Of a DNA stretch of 6,249 bases, positions 1 through 5,306 are shown piece by piece. The stretch covers positions 1 through 6,249 of the forward strand of contig CAJUIY010000068.1 in the NCBI GenBank assembly GCA_910586865.1, written 5' to 3'. A model generated the notes under the pieces. It was not told the origin of the DNA. It did no database searches and saw only the letters and a program-made list of their open reading frames with translations. Position 1 is the stretch's first letter. The number at the start of each line of letters is the position of its first letter. Source of the stretch: an uncultured Bacilli bacterium (GTDB lineage Bacteria; Bacillota_I; Bacilli_A; RF39; UBA660). A program made the translations under genes and the position numbers.

Positions 1-156
1 CGAATATTTGAAGTATTTCAAAACATTATTGACTTTTTTCTTGCGATTGCCCTATCAATTTTTTTTATTTTCTTGTTTAATATCCTTTTTAATGCTATTA
101 TAAATTACATAAAAGGAGAGAGAATATGGATAAAAGAGTATTTAGAAAATATATGA
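1..156 (+). CDS. C-terminal end of a membrane protein (partial, 5' cut by window edge)
   Basis: Frame 1 is open from the first base to a TGA at 154-156, giving 51 residues without a start. Residues about 9-37 form a long hydrophobic stretch (IIDFFLAIALSIFFIFLF and onward), followed by a charged tail (KGERIWIKEYLENI), as expected for a last transmembrane helix with a cytoplasmic end. An open frame of this length is unlikely by chance at this base composition, where stop codons are frequent, but T-rich DNA naturally encodes Phe/Ile/Leu, so the call is moderate. It overlaps the start of the next gene (ATG at 126) by 31 bases in another frame, which would suggest an operon with translational coupling. 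The family cannot be named from this fragment. The alternative is that this is non-coding promoter DNA for the following gene. Confidence 0.45.
   Translation, partial: RIFEVFQNIIDFFLAIALSIFFIFLFNILFNAIINYIKGERIWIKEYLENI
73..101 (+). promoter_or_regulatory. Candidate sigma-A promoter upstream of the 321-aa gene
   Basis: TTGTTT (73-78), a 17-base spacer and TATTAT (96-101) preceded by TGC (an extended -10). Transcription would begin near 108, about 18 bases before the ATG at 126. The site lies inside the open frame of the partial upstream gene and the -35 is only fair, so it may be an internal promoter or a chance match in T-rich DNA. Confidence 0.35.
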
Positions 157-1091
157 GGGAAGAACTAATTCAAAAAACTATCCTTTTTTCTGATGTCTTT
201 GGTTTATCAATTGATAAATGGAAACCTGCGAAAGAAAGTGATAACTTCCCGTACAGAATTTATTTATATGAAAAAAATAATATAGTGGGGTATTTAGATA
301 TAGAAGCAGATATATGTGATATATGGGATGATAAGTATATTTATATAAGAAACTACCCAATTGAATTATATACACCAGTTGGGAATATTATCGGTTTTTA
401 TGATCAAAAATATTTTAAGTTTAATTTCGAAACAATTAATAGTGATACTGTTACTGAAATAAATGGATTTTTTAGTGTAGAAAAGGAATTAACTAATGAT
501 TATTATCAGATAGGAGCATATTTATCTTTTAAAAATAATGCAGAAGATTTTTATAATGTTACGTTTAATCATTGTATTGGAAATGGAACTCTTAACATAA
601 GTAAGAACCATGGGTTAGATGATTTGCAATTTTATGTAAATAGTGGACTATCCATTTCTCATCAAACGGATGTTGTCGCAGGAAATCCTCAAAATATGAA
701 TGATATTCGTATAGAAGAAGATAATTCCTTATCTGTTTTAGGTACTTTTAAATTTAATGGCTTACCATCTTATCAAAAAGACGTAACGATAGAAAATCCT
801 GTTGAGTGTAGTAATCGATTCGATGCTCTAATTGACTTAGAAAAGGTAAATAAAGAAATTATGAATCATGATTCTCATATTTTTGAATTGATAGAAGAGG
901 TTAGAAATTTACTACAATTTCCGACTAACAAAGGGATAATATCTACTTATGATAAATTAACGTTCCACTGCTTTCATAATGAAAAGGATAGAATTAAGCA
1001 TTCTTTCATTAAAGATGAAAATATTTCGAAAAGACTTAGGGAAAATCCTGTTTTGCAAAAAATGTGTACTAATCATAAAAGATTTTTATAG
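126..1091 (+). CDS. Unrecognised 321-residue soluble protein
   Basis: I do not recognise the family. The start at 126 is supported by an AGGAG ribosome binding site at 114-118, seven bases upstream; the frame ends with TAG. There is no signal peptide, lipobox or transmembrane segment, so a cytoplasmic location is expected. The N-terminus is basic and helical-looking (MDKRVFRKYMREELIQK). Residues about 40-225 are rich in aromatic and beta-branched residues alternating with Asn, Asp and Gly, suggesting an extended beta-rich region. Residues about 235-265 (DALIDLEKVNKEIMNHDSHI) look helical or coiled coil. The last 40 residues are basic and contain scattered Cys and His (CFH near 282, MCTNH near 315) but no recognisable metal-site spacing. 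It probably shares an operon with the membrane protein whose tail overlaps it. No catalytic signature is visible. Confidence 0.8.
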   Translation: MDKRVFRKYMREELIQKTILFSDVFGLSIDKWKPAKESDNFPYRIYLYEKNNIVGYLDIEADICDIWDDKYIYIRNYPIELYTPVGNIIGFYDQKYFKFNFETINSDTVTEINGFFSVEKELTNDYYQIGAYLSFKNNAEDFYNVTFNHCIGNGTLNISKNHGLDDLQFYVNSGLSISHQTDVVAGNPQNMNDIRIEEDNSLSVLGTFKFNGLPSYQKDVTIENPVECSNRFDALIDLEKVNKEIMNHDSHIFELIEEVRNLLQFPTNKGIISTYDKLTFHCFHNEKDRIKHSFIKDENISKRLRENPVLQKMCTNHKRFL

Positions 1092-1173
1092 TTGTTAACG
1101 GTAACATTAGAAGTTCGAAAAAAATCTTAAAAAATACTTTTTTTTATATAATAGATATATTTTTTTCAGTAGG

Positions 1174-1191
1174 TTCATATAATTATATGAA
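1174..1191. promoter_or_regulatory. Perfect 18-bp palindrome in the intergenic region (possible operator)
   Basis: TTCATATAATTATATGAA reads the same on both strands. It lies between the 321-aa gene and the lipoprotein gene, about 85 bases before the latter's -10 box. It is made almost wholly of A and T, so chance is possible; the symmetrical C and G at the third position of each arm make it slightly more credible as a dimer-binding site. Nothing else is recognisable in 1092-1260 apart from a weak A-run/T-run pair at about 1119-1147 that might serve as a poor terminator. Confidence 0.3.
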
Positions 1192-1272
1192 GTAAGTAAT
1201 ATTGCTTATGAGATAAGTGATATAAATGTTTTATATTATATGATAAAAAAGTATAGAAATTTTAACTGAATG

Positions 1273-1281
1273 TGTTATAAT
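1273..1281 (+). promoter_or_regulatory. Extended -10 promoter of the lipoprotein gene
   Basis: TGT followed by a consensus TATAAT (1276-1281). The -35 region (around 1253-1258) has no good match, as is usual for extended -10 promoters. Transcription would begin near 1288, immediately before the AGGAGG at 1291-1296, so the 5' leader is minimal. Confidence 0.65.
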
Positions 1282-1304
1282 ATGGTTGTGAGGAGGGATA
1301 CAAT

Positions 1305-1760
1305 ATGAAAAAAGTTTTATTGATAGTAATGTGTGTTGGAGTTTTATTTTTAACCGGCTGTGGTGCAGAGAAAGAGAAAACACTTAAGTGTTCACGTACT
1401 CTTAATCAATCTGGTATAAAAATGGATCTAAATTATAATGTCAAATACAAGGGGAATTATGTAACTGTAGTAAAGAGTGAGGAAAAGATTATATCTGATA
1501 ATGCAGAAACACTAAATACCTATAAAGAACAACTTGAAAAAACAACACAAAGTGTTAGTAAAATTAAGTATTATGACCATGATATAAAAATTGATGGTGA
1601 TACTTTAACTAGTACTATTACAATTGATTATACTAAAATTGATACTGATAAATTGATTGAAGTGGATTCTTCTTTAAAACAATTAATCAAAAATGGAAAA
1701 GTATCTGTTAAAGATATTAAATCAGTATATAGTCAACTTGGTGTAACTTGTGAAGAGTAA
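1305..1760 (+). CDS. Small predicted lipoprotein, possibly YehR/DUF1307-like
   Basis: The 151-residue product begins with a classic lipoprotein signal: MKK, a hydrophobic core (VLLIVMCVGVLF) and the lipobox L16-T17-G18-C19. It should be processed by Lgt and signal peptidase II and anchored to the outer face of the membrane by Cys19. The mature part is about 130 residues and rich in Lys, Asp and Thr. It has two further Cys, C29 near the N-terminus and C149 three residues from the end, placed to form a disulphide joining the two ends of the domain. The layout (CxR near the start, a Lys-rich middle, GKVSVKDIKSVYSQLGVTC at the end) recalls YehR/DUF1307-type lipoproteins; this is from memory of the family and is tentative. 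AGGAGG at 1291-1296 lies eight bases before the ATG. It appears monocistronic, with its own promoter and the terminator at 1786-1820. Its substrate or role is unknown. Confidence 0.85.
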   Translation: MKKVLLIVMCVGVLFLTGCGAEKEKTLKCSRTLNQSGIKMDLNYNVKYKGNYVTVVKSEEKIISDNAETLNTYKEQLEKTTQSVSKIKYYDHDIKIDGDTLTSTITIDYTKIDTDKLIEVDSSLKQLIKNGKVSVKDIKSVYSQLGVTCEE

Positions 1761-1785
1761 AACCATTTAAAATGATTTATTGAAA

Positions 1786-1820
1786 AAAATAGAGCCTCCA
1801 GCTAATTTGGGCTCTATTTT
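1786..1820. terminator. Bidirectional intrinsic terminator
   Basis: An 11-bp perfect stem, AAAATAGAGCC (1786-1796) with GGCTCTATTTT (1810-1820), and a 13-base loop. On the plus strand the stem ends in TTTT, ending the lipoprotein transcript 25 bases after its stop. On the minus strand the A-run at 1783-1789 gives a seven-base U tract, so it can also end transcripts from the Fic remnants. Between 1821 and 1881 I see nothing further. Confidence 0.85.
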
Positions 1821-1881
1821 AATGTGTATGAAAATTTTAACGAGTGTAAAGATTTCCTTTCCCGAAATTTAGCTATATTGC

Positions 1882-2038
1882 TCAATATTCATTCATCTCA
1901 TGGTAATAAGAAGTTCTAATATCTTTAAATATCATTTCTAAACTGAAATTATCTATTTAGTTATTCTTCATTGAGGTTTTAATTTCTTAATTATTAATTT
2001 CATTACTTGAAAATAATTTTTTTATTTTCCAGACTTTT
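1882..2038 (-). pseudogene. Decayed second copy of the Fic gene
   Basis: On the minus strand this stretch is a diverged copy of parts of the neighbouring Fic gene. Its C-terminal half reads EIKTSMKNN*IDNFSLEMIF, then KDIRTSYYHEMNEY and a TGA at 1882-1884. This matches the intact copy's EIKTLIENNLTDNFSLESIF and KGIETSYYYE. At DNA level 1899-1997 aligns with 2053-2151 at a constant offset of 154 bases, with 18 identical bases in a row (1937-1954 against 2091-2108). Its N-terminal part (about 2005-2040) matches the intact copy's KKSLGNAKELFSS region at 2324-2361, but a two-base deletion shifts the frame. In-frame stops interrupt it at least twice. The piece between SSG and SPIN is missing altogether, a larger internal deletion than in its neighbour. 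It has no start codon or ribosome binding site of its own and is certainly non-functional. Confidence 0.8.
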
Positions 2039-2377
2039 TTAATCATTAGTTTCATAGTAGTAAGATGTTTCTATCCCTTTAAAAATACTCTCTAAACTGA
2101 AATTATCTGTTAAATTATTTTCTATTAAAGTTTTAATTTCTAATGTGTTAATAGGGCTTCTTTCCATTGCTTGTAAATAAAGAGAATTACCAAATCTAAA
2201 ATTACCTTTAGAAATATTTTCTTTTCTAATAACACCAGCAAAATCGTATAAGCTATCAAATAGATATTTATGAATTTGTTGTAATCCTTTTGTTGTACCA
2301 ACTTCAATATTATCTATATTGCCACTTGAAAATAATTCTTTAGCATTTCCTAGACTTTTTTTATCTATTTCAGTCAT
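2039..2377 (-). CDS. Fic-family protein with the catalytic segment deleted in frame (112 aa)
   Basis: Intact Fic proteins transfer AMP (or another nucleotide part) to hydroxyl side chains of target proteins through an HPFx(D/E)GNGR motif. This product matches the class III, NmFic-like subfamily at both ends. Residues 1-68 hold KKSL, the ELFSSGNIDNIEVGTTKGLQ segment, then QIHKYLFDSLYDFAGVIRKE and NISKGNFRF. Residues 69-112 hold QAMERSPIN, NNLTDNFSLESIFKGIE and SYYYE. The family normally has about 65 residues between NSLYL and YLQAMERSP, including HPFxEGNGR; here YL (67-68) runs straight into QAMERSP, so active-site His and anion loop are absent. S105-xxx-E109 corresponds to the C-terminal inhibitory motif. 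I chose the ATG at 2375-2377, with GGTG at 2384-2387; GTG codons four and three codons upstream are alternatives. The promoter is intact. The last residues, TND, and the stop derive from the start of the second copy. It cannot be an active AMP transferase. Confidence 0.8.
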   Translation of the reverse strand: MTEIDKKSLGNAKELFSSGNIDNIEVGTTKGLQQIHKYLFDSLYDFAGVIRKENISKGNFRFGNSLYLQAMERSPINTLEIKTLIENNLTDNFSLESIFKGIETSYYYETND

Positions 2378-2425
2378 AAATTTCACCACTTTTCACAAAC
2401 ATATCTATTGCTTTTATACTTCTAT

Positions 2426-2454
2426 ATTCTAGCATAAAATGGTTGTTTTTACAA
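2426..2454 (-). promoter_or_regulatory. Sigma-A promoter of the truncated Fic gene
   Basis: On the minus strand: TTGTAA (2449-2454), a 17-base spacer, and TAGAAT (2426-2431) preceded by TGC, an extended -10. Transcription would start near 2419, about 40 bases before the ATG at 2377. Spacing and sequence are near ideal, so the deleted gene is probably still transcribed. Confidence 0.65.
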
Positions 2455-2481
2455 TACACGAGCAGGATTTAAGGTGGGATA

Positions 2482-2520
2482 AAGACACCTCTAATTTTTG
2501 AGAATTAAATTTAGTGTCTT
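2482..2520 (-). terminator. Probable terminator hairpin after the Cys-rich gene
   Basis: AAGACAC (2482-2488) pairs with GTGTCTT (2514-2520), and the inner arms CTAAATTT and AAATTAG extend it with a bulge. On the minus strand it lies 27 bases past the stop of the 55-residue gene and is followed by only a short T-rich stretch (CTTTAT), so it is a modest terminator. It also separates that gene from the Fic promoter. Confidence 0.5.
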
Positions 2521-2546
2521 CTTTAAGATATAACCCAAATATCTTT

Positions 2547-2714
2547 TTATCTTTTACACTTACAACAACTTTGTGGCTCAATAATATTAGTCTTATCTGG
2601 CGTTAATATTCTTCCTTGTTCAAATTCACACTTTTCATTATTAAAACTACAAGCAAACTTAATCTTATTTTCAATTTCCTTTGACCTTACTAATTTTTTA
2701 CTAAAAAACTCCAT
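2547..2714 (-). CDS. Small Cys-rich protein (55 aa), unknown
   Basis: A minus-strand frame of 55 codons starting with ATG at 2712-2714 and ending with TAA. GGTG with following A-rich bases (about 2719-2722) gives a ribosome binding site four to six bases before the ATG. The N-terminal third is basic and helical-looking (MEFFSKKLVRSKEIENKIKF). Then come five Cys: C22 and C29 in AC(x6)C, and C50, C51, C53 at the end in SCCKCKR. Paired Cys clusters at two sites would suit one structural zinc or a redox or iron-binding site; this is inference. It is not ribosomal protein L33, often found beside tRNA-Trp in Bacillota: L33 has two CxxC pairs and a different sequence. No signal peptide or membrane segment is seen. 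It lies downstream of tRNA-Trp on the same strand and has no clear promoter of its own. Confidence 0.65.
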   Translation of the reverse strand: MEFFSKKLVRSKEIENKIKFACSFNNEKCEFEQGRILTPDKTNIIEPQSCCKCKR

Positions 2715-2734
2715 TTTTTCACCTATTTTTTAGC

Positions 2735-2772
2735 AAAATTAAAAAGCATTGCAAACCCTTTATTTACAATGC
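2735..2772 (-). terminator. Intrinsic terminator of tRNA-Trp
   Basis: On the minus strand GCATTGTAAA (2763-2772) and TTTGCAATGC (2746-2755) form a 10-bp stem with one T-G wobble and a seven-base loop. It is followed by TTTTTAATTTT (2735-2745). It sits 45 bases after the tRNA end and about 13 bases before the ribosome binding site of the Cys-rich gene, so that gene depends on read-through unless it has an unseen promoter. Confidence 0.75.
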
Positions 2773-2816
2773 CTTTCTCTATATTTTAACGCCAATGATT
2801 TGACGATTTTTATATA

Positions 2817-2890
2817 TGGCAGGGGATGAGAGAATCGAACTCCCAACAGTGGTTTTGGAGACCATTATTATACCATTTAACTAATCCCCT
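2817..2890 (-). tRNA. tRNA-Trp (anticodon CCA)
   Basis: The minus strand folds as a full cloverleaf. The acceptor stem AGGGGAT pairs with ATCCCCT. The D arm is GTTA/TAAT with the loop AATGGTA. The anticodon arm has the seven-base loop CTCCAAA with CCA at 34-36, T33 and A37. The variable loop is TGTT, and the T arm is GGGAG/CTCTC (one G-T pair) around TTCGATT. Discriminator G and an encoded CCA tail (2817-2819) complete 74 bases. The outermost anticodon-stem pair is an A-C mismatch. The sequence closely resembles other bacterial tRNA-Trp genes. CCA rather than TCA agrees with TGA being a stop codon here. Confidence 0.95.
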
Positions 2891-2927
2891 AGATGTGGTT
2901 GTTAATATGAAATTTAACTACTTCTAA

Positions 2928-2956
2928 AGTATATCACAGGAAAAGCTAAGTTTCAA
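2928..2956 (-). promoter_or_regulatory. Promoter of tRNA-Trp
   Basis: On the minus strand: TTGAAA (2951-2956), exactly 17 bases, then TATACT (2928-2933). Transcription would start near 2921, leaving a leader of about 30 bases to be removed by RNase P before the mature 5' end at 2890. Strong match and ideal spacing. Confidence 0.75.
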
Positions 2957-3019
2957 TATTATTTTTTCGATAATGCAAGATGATATGTGGGAGTATTATT
3001 TAAGTTTAATTTCTAACTT

Positions 3020-3039
3020 TTATAACATCAATGTTGTAA
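3020..3039. promoter_or_regulatory. Inverted repeat overlapping the -35 of the YerB-like gene (operator candidate)
   Basis: TTATAACATCAATGTTGTAA: two nine-base arms with one mismatch around a CA centre, extendable by one more pair (3019 and 3040). Its right arm contains the TTGTAA used as the -35 of the downstream promoter, so a dimeric repressor bound here would block RNA polymerase. I cannot assign it to a known regulator. Confidence 0.4.
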
Positions 3040-3062
3040 ATATAAAAATAATATAGTATTAT
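3034..3062 (+). promoter_or_regulatory. Promoter of the YerB-like/gpsA genes
   Basis: TTGTAA (3034-3039), a 17-base spacer and TATTAT (3057-3062). Transcription would begin near 3069, about 40 bases before the ATG at 3108. A consensus TATAAT at 3066-3071 is an alternative -10 but has no -35 at proper distance. Confidence 0.5.
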
Positions 3063-3107
3063 ATTTATAATGGAGTATATTATTTATACGATAGGAGGAT
3101 AGCATAT

Positions 3108-4166
3108 ATGGCAAATAAAAAGAAAAGAAAAGGAAAGAAAAAAGATAAAATAATTACTTTTATATGTATTTTTATTATTCTAGTTTGTTGTTTTCTTCTT
3201 TTATATTATTATTTATCAGAACCTACTAAAACACCTTCTAAAGTAAAAGAAGAGAAAAAATTAACGATAGTAAATCAAGACAGTGATGAAAGACCTCTTG
3301 CTATAATGTATGATAATAATGTTGGATATGATAGTCATGCTGGACTACAGGATTCTTATCTAAATTATGAAATAATAGTAGAAGGTGGATTAACTAGAAT
3401 TATGGCATTATTTAAAGATAAAGACGTTAAACTAATAGGTCCGGTTCGTAGTTCTAGACATTATTTTCTAGATTATTCCTTAGAAAGTGATGCTATCTAT
3501 TGCCATTATGGATGGAGTGAATTTGCAAAAAATGATATTTCAAAATTAGGTGTTGATAATATTAATGGACTAACGAATGAAAATGCTTATTATAGAGATA
3601 ATAATATTTCAAGACCGCATAATGTTTTTACCACTTCGGAAAGACTATATAAACAGGCAGAGAATGCTCATTATAATACTACAACAAAAGATTGGAAATT
3701 GCTAAATTATAGTGTAGATACGATTTCTCTAGAAGATGTCTTTAAAGAAGAGGTGTCTCAAGAAAATGAGTGGTATTATACAGCAAATAGTATTGTATTA
3801 AAATACTCCAATTATCAAACGACAAGTTATCAATATGATAACGAGAATAAGTATTATTTAAGATTTATGGATGGTAACCCTCATCTTGATAAAACTACTA
3901 AAGAGCAACTTCATTATAAAAATATTATCATTGAGAAAGTGAAAAATTCTACCTTAGATGGTTATGGTAGACAAGACTTAGATACGATTGGTACAGGTGA
4001 GGGGTATTATATTACAAATGGGTATGCTACACCAATTACTTGGCAGAAGGATGCAAGAAATGGTAAAACAGTGTATCAGTATAAAAATGGAGAAGAAATA
4101 AAAGTGAATGATGGAAATACATTTATTCAAATAGTACCAATAACAGTAAATCCAGAAATAAGCTAA
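3108..4166 (+). CDS. YerB-like DUF3048 protein with N-terminal membrane anchor
   Basis: The 352-residue product has a very basic N-terminus (MANKKKRKGKKKDK), one transmembrane segment at residues 15-36, and a large extracytoplasmic part. This matches the DUF3048 family (Bacillus subtilis YerB) in two domains. In the N-terminal domain (about 61-190), ERPLAIMYDN, NYEIIVEGGLTRIMALF, GPVRSSRHYFLDYS and RPHNVFTT (169-176) are the usual conserved blocks. In the C-terminal domain (about 235-350), YLRFMDGNPHLD, HYKNIIIEKV, TIGTGEGYYITNG, ITWQK and FIQIVP are seen. YerB of B. subtilis is a lipoprotein; here no lipobox surrounds C27/C28, so a membrane helix seems to replace the lipid anchor. The molecular function is not established as far as I know; a cell-surface role is expected. 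AGGAGG at 3093-3098 sets the start. gpsA follows after 52 bases with no terminator seen, so the two may be co-transcribed. Confidence 0.9.
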   Translation: MANKKKRKGKKKDKIITFICIFIILVCCFLLLYYYLSEPTKTPSKVKEEKKLTIVNQDSDERPLAIMYDNNVGYDSHAGLQDSYLNYEIIVEGGLTRIMALFKDKDVKLIGPVRSSRHYFLDYSLESDAIYCHYGWSEFAKNDISKLGVDNINGLTNENAYYRDNNISRPHNVFTTSERLYKQAENAHYNTTTKDWKLLNYSVDTISLEDVFKEEVSQENEWYYTANSIVLKYSNYQTTSYQYDNENKYYLRFMDGNPHLDKTTKEQLHYKNIIIEKVKNSTLDGYGRQDLDTIGTGEGYYITNGYATPITWQKDARNGKTVYQYKNGEEIKVNDGNTFIQIVPITVNPEIS

Positions 4167-4218
4167 TGAAAATAATTATAAAATGTTTTATGTATCAAAA
4201 GAAAGGAATGATAAAAGT

Positions 4219-5196
4219 ATGAAGGTAGGAATATTTGGGACAGGAGCTTATGGACTATCCCTAACTTCTATTCTTATGGATAACAGCATAGAAGTAACAA
4301 TGTGGACTAAGTTTGAAGAGGAAAAGAATCTTTTGAATCAAACTAGAAAAAATGAAAAACTACTTCCTAATTTTACTTTGGATAGTAGTGTTACTATCAC
4401 AACTAGTGTAGAAGAATGTGCAAAGAATAAGGATTTATTAATTATTGCGATACCACTTATTTTTATTCATGATTTATGTCAAGAATTAAAAAAGTTTATT
4501 AGGGGTGAAGAAAAGATATGTATTGCTTCTAAGGGAATTGAACAAAATACACTTTTATTTGCTCACGAAATTATTACTAAATATATAGATACCTCTAATA
4601 TAGCTGTTCTTTCTGGACCGTCTTTTGCGAAAGATATTATTTTAAAAAAACCAATTGGGTTGACTTTAGCAACGAATAGTGTGGAAATTAAAAAAATAAT
4701 TCAAGATGTATTTGTTACAGATTATATAAAAATAGATGATATTAATGATATTATTGGAACAGAAATATGTGGAGCAGTTAAAAATGTAATGGCAATCGCT
4801 TCAGGAATATTAGCTGGACTGGGAGTTAGTGACTCTACTAAGGCGATGTTTTTAACGAAATCATTAAAGGATATTCAAATGATAATAGATGAGTTTGGTG
4901 GAAATATTGAAACTTCTTTTAGTTATGCAGGAATTGGTGATTTGATTTTAACCTGTAATAGTGAAGGCAGCAGAAATTATACTTTTGGTAAATTACTAGG
5001 TAAAAGTGCCAAAAAAGAAGAGATTGATACTTATTTAAAAAATACAACAGTTGAAGGGTATTATACACTTCATGCTGTATATGAGTTGTTTAGAAAAAAT
5101 AATCTTTGTATACCAATGATAGATATATTGTATAATATTGTAAATGAGAACGAAAGTCCAAAGAAGATTTTGGAATGTTTGTGTAGTAATTCCTAG
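4219..5196 (+). CDS. gpsA: NAD(P)+ glycerol-3-phosphate dehydrogenase
   Basis: GpsA reversibly reduces dihydroxyacetone phosphate to sn-glycerol 3-phosphate with NAD(P)H in the cytoplasm, supplying the backbone for phospholipids. From the chosen ATG it is 325 residues, close to the usual 330-340. The nucleotide-binding start is MKVGIFGTGAYGLSL (GxGxxG at 7-12). Further hallmarks are NEKLLPNFTL (45-54), ASKGIE (103-108, K105), GPSFAKDI (133-140), GAVKNVMAIASG (185-196, with the catalytic Lys at K188), DSTKAMFLTKSL, YAGIGDLILTC (D241), SRNYTFGKLLG (R252, N253) and TVEGYYTLHAV. All expected catalytic and substrate-binding residues appear present. An in-frame ATG at 4183 would add 12 residues (MFYVSKERNDKS) before the Rossmann strand and has no ribosome binding site; AAAGGA at 4202-4207 precedes 4219 with an 11-base spacing, a little long. 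The downstream gap has only A/T hairpins and no clear terminator. Confidence 0.95.
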   Translation: MKVGIFGTGAYGLSLTSILMDNSIEVTMWTKFEEEKNLLNQTRKNEKLLPNFTLDSSVTITTSVEECAKNKDLLIIAIPLIFIHDLCQELKKFIRGEEKICIASKGIEQNTLLFAHEIITKYIDTSNIAVLSGPSFAKDIILKKPIGLTLATNSVEIKKIIQDVFVTDYIKIDDINDIIGTEICGAVKNVMAIASGILAGLGVSDSTKAMFLTKSLKDIQMIIDEFGGNIETSFSYAGIGDLILTCNSEGSRNYTFGKLLGKSAKKEEIDTYLKNTTVEGYYTLHAVYELFRKNNLCIPMIDILYNIVNENESPKKILECLCSNS

Positions 5197-5265
5197 TACT
5201 AACATCTTTTATTTATTAAAATTATTTATTTTTAAAAATTTATTGGTAGGAATTTAAGTTTTTTA

Positions 5266-5274
5266 TGTTATACT
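5266..5274 (+). promoter_or_regulatory. Extended -10 promoter of the DUF308 gene
   Basis: TGT followed by TATACT (5269-5274). The only -35-like sequence, TTGGTA at 5243-5248, is 20 bases away, too far for good use. Transcription would begin near 5281, just before the AAGGAGG at 5293-5299. Confidence 0.5.
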
Positions 5275-5306
5275 GGTAATATCGGAAGGTATAAGGAGGA
5301 AGTAAC

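Noticed and set aside
178..375. 65-residue minus-strand frame inside the 321-aa gene
   Set aside because: It lies wholly within a well-supported plus-strand gene, has no ribosome binding site and shows Tyr/Leu/Ile-rich composition typical of the reverse of A+T-rich coding DNA.
2547..2714. The Cys-rich gene as rpmG (ribosomal protein L33)
   Set aside because: Position next to tRNA-Trp and size suggested it, but L33 has two CxxC pairs and a conserved core that is absent; here the Cys spacing is different.
2817..2890. tRNA-Gly (TCC) instead of tRNA-Trp
   Set aside because: TCC appears in the loop, but the seven-base loop with T33 and A37 places CCA at positions 34-36, and the body resembles bacterial tRNA-Trp.
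1882..2890. Integrated mobile island at the tRNA with attachment-site repeats
   Set aside because: The minus-strand block next to a tRNA prompted the idea, but I saw no repeat of the tRNA 3' end, no integrase and no transposase remnant in the window.
4183..4218. Upstream ATG as the start of gpsA
   Set aside because: It would add 12 residues before the first strand of the nucleotide-binding fold, has no ribosome binding site, and relatives start directly at M(K/x)V-x-I-x-G-x-G.
5197..5265. Intrinsic terminator after gpsA
   Set aside because: Only A/T-only self-complementary stretches (such as ATTTTTAAAAAT) are present; no G/C-containing stem followed by a T tract was found.
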